This document shows, piece after piece, positions 24,101 to 33,700 of a stretch of DNA of 64,000 bases; the stretch's first letter is position 1; the number at the start of each line of letters is the position of its first letter. The notes beneath the pieces are model-generated. The model saw only the letters and a list, made by a program, of their open reading frames with translations, did not search any database and was not told where the DNA came from. The stretch comes from Metridium senile (lineage: Eukaryota > Cnidaria > Anthozoa > Actiniaria > Metridiidae): assembly GCA_949775045.1 (NCBI GenBank), contig OX459100.1, positions 1,274,501 to 1,338,500 on the forward strand, given 5' to 3'. The position numbers and the translations under genes are program-made.

Positions 24101-24542
24101 CCGCGTTACTCGCGACAATACACTTCTTTTGTCTGGATGAATCTGCAACTGTAGATGTTGCAAATTTCTTACAGCCACCAACATCGTCTGGTTCGAGAAT
24201 AGAAAACGTTCGTAATGGATCTTCTACAATGCCATAATGGCCAAAAACTTGGTGTTTTTCTTGTCCTTTGTGATAATCGTACATCAGATTATGAACAGTA
24301 ATAAAGTTATCTCCTTTTTGTATAGCTTTTCTGGATACATGAAATTCTTCATGTGTACGATTTCCAAAGTACACAGGCTGGCAATCTCGAACGTACCTTA
24401 GCGATCGTCTACTTCTTGCATGTCCTTTATATGGCGTTAAAACATCATCAGGAAAAGTGCTGAGGATATCTTCATCCTCTGTAGCGACTCTGTTGTTTAG
24501 CATGCATATTACGATAATAATATTATTCAATAATCGTAGCAT
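18158..24542 (-). CDS. NAGPA: NAGPA: mannose-6-phosphate uncovering enzyme, eight exons
   Basis: Minus-strand exons 24542-23725, 23472-23344, 20493-20294, 19830-19783, 19590-19462, 19337-19188, 19082-19004 and 18308-18158 join in phase to 1704 nt (567 aa). The enzyme removes GlcNAc from GlcNAc-phospho-mannose on lysosomal hydrolases in the trans-Golgi, exposing mannose-6-phosphate. Order: hydrophobic signal peptide (residues 1-19); propeptide with a furin-type RSRR at about 43-46; phosphodiester glycosidase domain with PLRTFSILEP, FGIRKDGTIVTGYLSEE, NPFVQLVSGVTWL, TAIGHD and the signature AINLDGGGSSTFV; EGF-like repeats; one membrane helix in exon 8; short tail ending ASDEEL. Exon 3 (KVSTIACFHEPDCSPKDC) and exon 6 (ECPPGRYGP) match the human protein closely. 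Exon 5 adds an EGF/laminin-like repeat not in the human enzyme. Intron 5 has a GC donor. The human YHPL and NPF tail signals are absent. Confidence 0.95.
20040..20280. repeat. Degenerate (AAC)n-type repeat in NAGPA intron
   Basis: The plus strand shows clustered ACA/AAC/ACAACAACA words. Two related units of about 70 bases (AATAAGAGTGGC.ACAACAG, CATGTACAGCTGTGACAACA and CTGTACAGCTGTAGGAACAA) follow each other. It lies in the intron between NAGPA exons 3 and 4. Confidence 0.7.
21189..21554 (-). pseudogene. RecQ-like helicase N-terminal fragment in NAGPA intron
   Basis: A 121-aa single-exon frame from ATG. It has a Q-motif-like approach (LKEEQKVAVINLLDGK), Walker A AVLPTGFGKSLIYQL, and motif Ia region CCVLVVSPLKSIIDNQ, then GITATEVNE, all in RecQ order. 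It stops right after LFSSAENCV, so the DEAH box, helicase C-terminal domain and RQC are missing. It sits in NAGPA intron 2 on the same strand. Such short single-exon RecQ-like pieces are common near repeats in anthozoan genomes (general knowledge), so it is most likely a transposon-carried or retroposed remnant rather than a working helicase. Confidence 0.75.
21867..23031. mobile_element. Candidate TIR element in NAGPA intron 2
   Basis: ACTCGGGCTT at the left and AAGCCCGAGT at the right are exact inverse complements of 10 bases. Near the left end there is also a short hairpin (CTCGGGCTTTCC / GGAAACCCGAG). The interior holds a frame at about 22783-23049 with no domain I recognise. Two matching ends make an element plausible but not certain. 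Confidence 0.35.
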
Positions 24543-24718
24543 GACTAAACATTTGTGTTGTTCATCTAGCTTCTTGGAGTCGGGTTATTCGGTCACAGGC
24601 CTTTCTCCTTTTGTTCCCAGGCTTCTCTTAACGGTGGTAACGCCTAGTTGTTTATTTCATACTGAAAGGCATATTAGACAGGAAGGAACATTGGAATGTG
24701 TACTGTAAAATAATACTA
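24543..24718. promoter_or_regulatory. Putative bidirectional promoter NAGPA / TRAF7-like
   Basis: Only 176 bases separate the ATG of NAGPA (24542, minus) from the ATG of the TRAF7-like gene (24719, plus). Any 5' UTRs and both core promoters must share this stretch unless a distant non-coding exon exists. No TATA box is obvious. A shared promoter is inferred from spacing only. Confidence 0.6.
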
Positions 24719-27700
24719 ATGCTGCCAACAAAGTTTGTCATTCAGCCTTCGGAGTCACTAAAATGTTCTTTGTGTAAAAATCTTTTCACCGATCCAGTGA
24801 TATCGACTCAATGTGGGCATACTTTCTGTCGGCAGTGTATACACTCTGGTGGATCGAATTCAACTTTATCTCTAATAATAACCAAATGCCCGTTTGATGG
24901 TGTTAATTTAAAAACCTCCAGCTTAGTTTCGAACCTTGCTGTCAAGTCACAGATAGAGGATTTATTGATATTTTGTCGCCATGGTCTGACTAGGACAGAT
25001 TCCGAGGAGAGTTTCGAAATTGACGACGATGGCTGCCATGAGAAGATTACAATTGGTCGCCGGGAGGAGCACGAAGAATCGTGTTTTTACGGAATTGTAC
25101 CGTGTCCAAATAGTTCGAATCAATGCGGAAAATTTAGACGAAGAGAACTGGACGATCATTTAAAAGTGTGCTCACACTATCGATGTTACTTCAACTCAAA
25201 AGGTACAAGTTACACTCGCACGATTTTGAATTCAATTAGTTGGAAGTTATCAATATTTTAGCACCCTGTCTACTTAGGCGTTAAAACAACAAGATTTATG
25301 AAACGAAACAAAACATTTACCTGACAACCAATAAAATACAGCCATTCATTCGCTCATGTATCATTTTAAAGATATGTACATAATCATAAGGGTTTATTAC
25401 CTGGGGGGAGGGGGGGGGGGGATGCTCCCTTTGTCAAAGTGGTAAGGGTAATCAGTGGAGATTTTGAACACGACCCCTAAAAGGTACGCACAGATTAAAA
25501 TAACTGTTAAAACCTTGCAAATGTGCGATGTAGAAAGGTATGCACAGGATATATTTTCAATCGAAAAGGTATGCGGATCACCCTACCACTTGGACAAAGG
25601 GAGAATCCCCCCCCCCCCCCTTCCCGGGCTTATTAATTAATTTTATGTTGATTTATTTCTAATATTTCATTTATTTCTATCATGTTCATTTATTTCTATT
25701 GTGTTCATTTTTTTATACTTTACTTTTAAAAAAATGGTATTGATATATAACTATGAATTTATCATTACATCATCAGGATGTGAAACCATAGGAACAAAAC
25801 AAGAAATTGATGAGCATATTAAAACTTGTGCGCATAGAAATGGTGAAGTTAAATATGGTTCCCAAAATGACGTAAGTATGCAACATTTACAGCAATTATT
25901 TTATTGTAAACGTATTTGTCACCCGGTATCAATGTAAATTGTAAAGTATGTTTCGTCAAGTGTAAATAACCCGAAATTTTTCCAAAGAAAAATTTGGGTC
26001 TCAGCTGAAAAGTGAGAGGTCACGGGTCACTGGTTCTGCTTCAGCTGAGACCCAAATTTTTCTCCGGAAAAAGTTTGGGTTATTTGCACTTGACAAAACA
26101 TACTTTACAATCTAATTATTTATTGTTTTATTTATTAGTTTTGACCATGAATAAAGAAAAAAAAAAGAAAAGGAAAAATGTTTATAAAAGGAAAACAAAA
26201 AGGGCAGGGTGACCGCAACAGCATGCACCAATTACTGTGGGCCCAGATAGATTAATATTCATAAAATATTATAACAATACAGAAACAATTGTGTCAATGT
26301 GTCTATTATAGGGTGAGTTAAAATCTTCAATCAAAGTCTTATCAGAGAGAGTATCATGGCTCGAAAAGAATCAAGATACCCTTGTGACACAAGTTGAGCA
26401 CTGTAACAGGTAAATGAATCATGATATCAATAAAGTAAGCATGCCAATAACTAGGCAACTTTACAGCTGATGATAATGATTCAGCAAAGAAGTTGTATTC
26501 TTTAGATAACTTTTTGTAAGGTTTTTATAATGACAGTAATCTCAGTATCGATTAATTATCATCAATATTTGATGTAATATGGTAATTATGAATTATCATA
26601 ATTACTGTAATCTTATTAAGAATACTCTTAATACATATGTTGTAAATCCATGGCTTAAACTACAGGGGCCGCGGAGGGGGAGGGGCCTTTTTTATAATTC
26701 ACTTAAAAATCAGTCATGTACGTGATCTATATTAATGGGTCAGCCCCCTCACTTTAAAACACGCTCAATGGCCCCTGAACTAATATGCATAAAATTATCA
26801 TTAATCTATTAAAGATAAATTAAATTACAAAAAAATGATTTATAACTCTTAATAATTTATCATTCTTTTAGTGCAATATCAAGACTTACTGATACCGTCG
26901 AAGAGTTGTCCTACCAAGTTGAGAGTATTGGTTCCATGCTGAAACGGTCATCATTTTATCGAGATCTGTCAGTTACGTCAATACCAGATACAGTAAATAG
27001 TACAAGTCCTGATAGTGAAAGTTTACCTCATTCCCCACGTAGAGTTCATCAAGGAAGACTAAGATCATCAGTTGTACCAGTACAGCAGGAAACATGGATG
27101 ATGCCGTGTATCTTTAAATGTATAGGTACTTTAAGGTATGCAACGATAATCACAACAATTAATATTATTTATTTACAATAATAGGATAATCAAACAAGGA
27201 TAATCAATCGGCTAACACGTTGCTATGTATGTTTCCACCTAATTCAAATCTCTTTGGAATAAGGTTCTTAATCATAGTCAATAGAGGGGACTATATTAAC
27301 TATCATGGTCTTATGTATTTCGATATCATGTGGAAAATAGTTGGAACTAAACTTTTTTATTCCAAGTGGTTTTGAATTGGGTGGAAACTTACATAGCAAC
27401 GTGTAAGCCGATTAGGTCTATTAAGACACAGCAACAAAATAATATATAAAGAAATATAATTGGAAGAATTCAATAACAATAACAACAAAAAAAAACAAGC
27501 AACAATCAAAATTAAATATGACAAAAAAATTATTAACGTCGGAAAAAAACAAAATGTGTGATTCCAATACCATAAAGTTTCTGTTTCATTTCCAAAGAGG
27601 TCATAGGAGTGTAATCTGGAGCATGGTTTCAAAAGGACATCGGTTGTTTACTGCTGGAGGTGACAGAGTTATCAAGGTAATTAATTCTCTTTACTTTACT

Positions 27701-30700
27701 TTCCCATTGCATTAAGATAAATTTGTTTAATTTTTTCAAATTTTAGGTCTGGAATATGGAAAATGTCAGATTAGCTCGCTGTACTGCAAGTATTGAGGGC
27801 CATACTAATGATGTAAGTTTTAGTTCCAGGTTATAATTATATATATATTTTTTCTAGTTTATTTATTTATTTTTCAAAAAGGAAGTAACATTTTCATCAA
27901 AATGCACAAAAATATCCTATGGTTATATATTGAAAGATATTTAAAATAATTAAGAACAGCTAATATAATTTTTTTCATTAAAATTGTTTGATATCAAAAG
28001 CTGTCGTGTTTTCTAACTTTTATTTGGCGCTCAAATTTCTGTGTTTTTTTTTTTGCTACAAATTTGTCCGTCAGCAATACAGTAAAACTCTCACTAAAAC
28101 CATGAACAAAAGTTCTCTTAGTATATAAAAGTTTTTCAATGAAGAAAAACTACTTAATAGCGGAGCTCCCGCGCGGGCCGAAGGCCCGCGCGAGCGGAGC
28201 ACCATACTTAAGAAAAAATGGTAATGCATCGAGTCGATTTTGGATGGTTTTTACACAGGAATCCCAAGCGTACGTCCGACGTCCGACGTCCGACGTCCGA
28301 CGTCCGACGTCCGCGCCCATCGCGATGATGATTGGTTGTTACATTTTGGCGGGAACGAAAGTGACGCGCGCGCCAACTGTAGACAGCAAAGTTGTTGTTT
28401 TAATTTATCGACAAAAAAGTCAAACAAACCACAACAAAATACTTCTTGCTAATAGCAGAGCTTACATTAATACAAAATAACAACGGAGAAAGATGAACTT
28501 AGCTTCGAAGAACAAAGAGAGTTTTGACCGAAGAAGAACATAAACTTGAAGGACACAAAAACGAAGAAATTATACTAAAGAAAAGCAAAAGACTGATTCC
28601 AAAAGATCAAGAAAAACCTATTTGTAGATACCTTCGTGGAAGAATATTAAAAGACTACAGCAATTCAAAAAAAATTGATAAAGAAGCGACCTTGTTTGTT
28701 ATGAAAACTGTCTTCAAATCGCTTCCCTCGGCACAGTTTATTGAAGGATTTTCAAGCATGGCAGTTGAACTATGAACAATGTTTAAACCATCAAAATTCA
28801 AGTACATACATTTATTCGTCAAAATATGATCAATGTCATTGAAGAGAAGAAAACCTCAGGAAAATAATCACCGATGAAAGTAAGTTCAAGATTATTATTT
28901 GTTACAAGTTTTTGAGATACAAAAAAACTACTTAATTTGATATACCGAGCGTGAAAAAAAAAACACCTAAAAACTTGCTATAATTAAGCCTCAAAAAGGA
29001 AAAATCCGTTCTCTGTTTTATTATAGAAAGAAAAGAGAAAAGGTTTATCTCCATTTTATTTACTTTTTTAGATAAAAACCGTACATGAAACGATGTTTGT
29101 GCATGTGTAAATTGTACTTTGGTCGATTGAAAGGTGTTTATTTATGTACTTTTTAAACCTCATAAACAGAAAACATCAAAGATAAATTCAAATACAAACA
29201 CAATTTAAATTCATTTGGTTGAATAACTTCTGTTTATTTAGCAATATTGACTATTTTATGCTTACTAAACGAGCTTTTTTTAGTAGTTTTTACTTCAAAG
29301 TCGAAAATGATGTTTTACACAAAGTTTTTCATAATAAAATACCTTGTTTTAAAATCCTTGTCTTTTCAAATCGATCTTGTGCTGGTAGAACTTATTCTTG
29401 AGGCTTTTAATTCCACTTGAAAATAAGTTTTGTTTTGAAGATTTGCCATGACTACTTTTTAGTAAATCCAATACGATAAAACTGTTGTTTTTTTTTACAA
29501 AGAAATGCTTTAAAATTTCCTTTTTTCCTTTTAATACATAGTTACCATTCTATTAAGGTCTAGTTCAAATAATGTTTTTGTCAATTTGAAGCTCAAAATC
29601 TTGATTTTTCTCAGCGTTTTGTCTCGCTTTTGAAGCAAAAAGGTGCCTTGGCATTGCTGAAACGCGCCAAAAATAGAACTTGTCACGTTGATTTGAAAAG
29701 ACTGAAAAAACGCATAAAATTAAAACAACAACTCCATGGCCATTACAGCATAGTTACATTTACTACAATTTTCTACTTACAGAAAAGTAATATCCATTGA
29801 TAGTTTATCTATAAACTTGTTTTTAAAATCCTTTTTTGATGAAAAAACTTTGTGTCGATGATATGCATGACAACTTTCCTCGCTATCGCTAGCTAGCCGT
29901 GGATATTCTTGTACTTTTCATTTTGTAATTTCAGTCTTGAGGTGAATTGAAACCTGAGGAAGATCCTCATATTTCAGGGTTTTTTTGCCATGTTTTTTGT
30001 TTCTTTAACTTTTTTTTCGGCGAAGATCGTCCTTTTACTATAAATATTTTGATCGGACGTTTACGGAAATGTTCGGAAGTTACAAAATCCAACGCACGGG
30101 AGTATAGCTGGGGAAGCCAATTTTTACGCTCAGGAGAAGGGTAAGGTGTTTTGGTGTTGCTAAAAATATCTCGGATGTGAATTTACATGGCACGCGGGCT
30201 AGTATAGGAGTTTCGCTCTCTTATTTATCCTCTCTTGATATATCCCAGAATGATATTTCTCGTTTTTTTGTTAAGTAATCTTGAACAGTAAGAAATAGTA
30301 TTTCTTTCAAATACGACAAAAAGCGTCTACATCATCATGTACAGTTTTTATGACCCATGCACAAAAACTATTTACATGCGCATATTGATGTTGTAAGAAA
30401 ACTGAAAAACTGAGAGCTCCGCTATTAGGTATTACCTAATTTGTATATTATGTATTAAACTGTGTTTGAAAATTGCTGTTGAATGTAAGAAAAATCGAGG
30501 AAAAATGAAATTTCGTACCGACGAAAAATTGACCAAAACTCGTGTATAACTTTTCACCTGCTTTTCAATGAATTACTCCTTGATTTTCCACTTTTAACTA
30601 GACTGAAACAGAAATAATTACTTCAAAATTATAAAAGGTCTAATAAGAAATAATAGTCTTTCAAGAAAAGTCGCAGAAAAATGAAATTTCGCACCAACAA

Positions 30701-33700
30701 TGAAGAAAGAAAAATTGACCAAAACTCGTGCAAACCTCTCACTAAATTTTCCACTTTTAACAAAACTGAAACAGAAATTATTTAATACTTCAAAGTTATA
30801 GCGGAGCTCCCGCGCGGGCCGAAGGCCTGCGCGAGCGGAGCACCATACTTAAGAAAAAATGGTAATGCATCGAGTCTATTTTCGATGGTTTTTACACAGG
30901 TATCCCAAGCGTACGTCCGACGTCCGACGTCCGACGTCCGACGTCCGCGCCCATCGCGATGCTGATTGGCTGTTACATTTCGGCGGGAACAAAAGTGACG
31001 CGCGCGCCAAATAGCACTAGACCAACAAAGCAAAGTTTTCTTTTATCTTAAAAAAGGCAAACAAACAACAACAAAATACTACTTGCTAATAGCAGAGCTT
31101 TCATTAATTCAAAATAACAACGGAGAAAGATGAACCTCGAAGAACATAAGAGTTGTGACCGAAGAACATAAACTTGAAGGACACAAAAACGAAGAAATTA
31201 TACTAAAGAAAAGCAAAAGACTGATTCCAAAAGATCAAGAAAACGTATTTGTAGATACCTTCGTGGAAGAATATTAAAAGACTACAGCAATTCAAAACAA
31301 ATTGATAAAGAAGCGACCTTGTTTGTTATGAAAACTGTCTTCAAATTGCTTCCCTCGGCACAGTTTATTGAAGGATTTTCAAGCTTGGCAGTTGAACTAT
31401 GAACAATGTTTAATCCATCAAAATTCAAGTACATAAGCTTACATCTATTCGTCAAAATATGATCAATGTCATTGAAGAAAGAAAACCTCAAGAAAATAAT
31501 CACCGATAAAGTAAGTTCAAGTGTTTTTATTATCCATGGTTCAAGATTATCATTTGTTTCAAGTTTTTGAGAGACAAAACTCAAAAATTAGTTCAATCTT
31601 CAACTCGTTTCGTCGTAGTTTTCGTGTAAAAGTACGTAGGGACTGTTTTGCAGTCTAAATTAGTTCAATCTTCAACTCGATTTGTCATAGTTTTTGTGTA
31701 AAAGTAGGGTCTGTTTTGCAGCCTAAATTAGTTCAATCTTCAACTCGTTTTGTCATAGTTTTACCTCATAAACGTTAAACATCAAAGATGAATTGAAATA
31801 CAAACATAATTTAAAATTGGTTGAATAACTTCTGTTTATTTAGCAATATTAACTATTTTATGCTTACTAAACGAGCTTTTTTAGTAGTTTTTACTTCAAA
31901 GTCGTTAAAGTTTTTTTTACAGAACAAAATGATGTTTTACACAAAGTTTTTCATAATAAAATACCTTGTTTTAAAATCCTTGTCTTTTCAAATCGATCTT
32001 GTGTTGGTACAACTTATAATTCTTGAGGCGTTTAGTTCCATTTCAAAATAACTTTTTGTTTTGTTTTATGATTTGCCATGACTAATTTTTAATAAATCTA
32101 ATACGATGAAAAGGTTTAACCTTTTCTATCCGGAATCCTAACTAACTTTGGAAAATAAAAGAAGGTAAAAAGCGGCCGTAAAACGACTGTTCAGCCAAAG
32201 CACTTTTTCAAGGCGTTATCAAAAGCAAAATAAGCTTAATGACTTAAAAATAAAAGGGATAATAATAAGGCTATTCACACTATCGTTTGGGAATCGTATT
32301 TTCCATCAAAAACATTTCTGAACACTTTTTTGTCTGAACAACACTATTGACTGAAGTGACAGTTGAAAATTTGAGAAAAAGATGAAAAAGTGCATAGAAT
32401 GAAAACGATAACCAACCTAAGAAAAAGCAGTGGAATTTATTACAATTTTTTTGCTTACATTAAATCAATTTCCATTCATGAATTGTCCATTAACATGCTT
32501 TTATCGGACTTTTTTCAATGAGAAATCTCCGTCCCTCGTGTAAATGACAAACTTTCCTTTCGTGCGTTGCGTTACATGATGGCGTCATCTACATCGATAG
32601 CCAATGAGGTTTTTGACATTATGTCAATCAAAAAGAAAGCGAGAAATATCTTACATTTTACTGGCTTTTCCAGGGCTTTGTTTTGATTCTCTCTCCGCGC
32701 GCTGAATCTCCGAAAGGTTATATTTTTCGATGAAAAATGCTATATAAATTACAATAAACAGTAAGTTGTATAATAAATCCCTTATTAGATATTTTCTTGG
32801 GTATTACGGGCTGGTATTTTACTCATTGCTTGCTGATTAAACGTACGCAACTCGTAAAATATCAGCACGTATATTATACCCAAGAAAATATCTAATAAGT
32901 GGTATTTACATGCACATATTGATGTTGTAAGAAAAAATTAAACTGGGAGCTCCGCTATTAGGTATTACCTAATTTGTATATTAAAAGGTCTGAAAAGAAA
33001 TAATATTCTTTCAAGAATGTTTAAAATTTGGAAATTATTTCAAATTTCTTACCAGTTTTTTTTACCATGCATGCTCAAATTTCTGGATTGTTTGCTACAA
33101 GTTTGTCCGTCAGCAATGTAGTAAAACTCTCACTACAAGCATGAACAAAAGTTATCTTAGTATATAAAAGTGTTTTCGATGATTAAAAGCTGCTTATGTG
33201 GTAAACTGTGTTTTCAACTTAACAATGAATTACTCCGGGATTTTCCACTTTTAACAAGAATGAAACATAAAATATTATTTCAAACTTATAAAAGCTCTTT
33301 CAAATTTCGGAATTATTTCAATTTTCTTACCATTTTTACTATACAAAGTGACCGTCTGCCTTCAAGCGTTGGATGATTAAATGCACGCACGCGTCTCTTC
33401 GCCTTATATGGCCGAATTTAGGCGGGAAAAATTGGACGCGCGCGTGCGTGCATGCTAGTCAAAAAGCGCGGGAAAGTACAATTGGAGTTTATGAAGTAAC
33501 GATATTAAAGATGCTTCTCGAAAAAGCGGCAATATTTTGAATGATAATATAATATAATGGTTCTGCATATTCAAAATGTTGCTTTTTTAAGGTTTTGAAA
33601 TTTTCTTTTCTATTTTGATATTATATTTATTTACGTTGTTGTATTGTCTTCTAGATTCATGCTATTTGCGCTGGAGGTGGCAAGCTTTACAGTGCAGGAT

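Noticed and set aside
28271..28312. CRISPR-like array (CGTCCGAC units)
   Set aside because: Contiguous 8-bp units without spacers, within a transposon of an animal genome.
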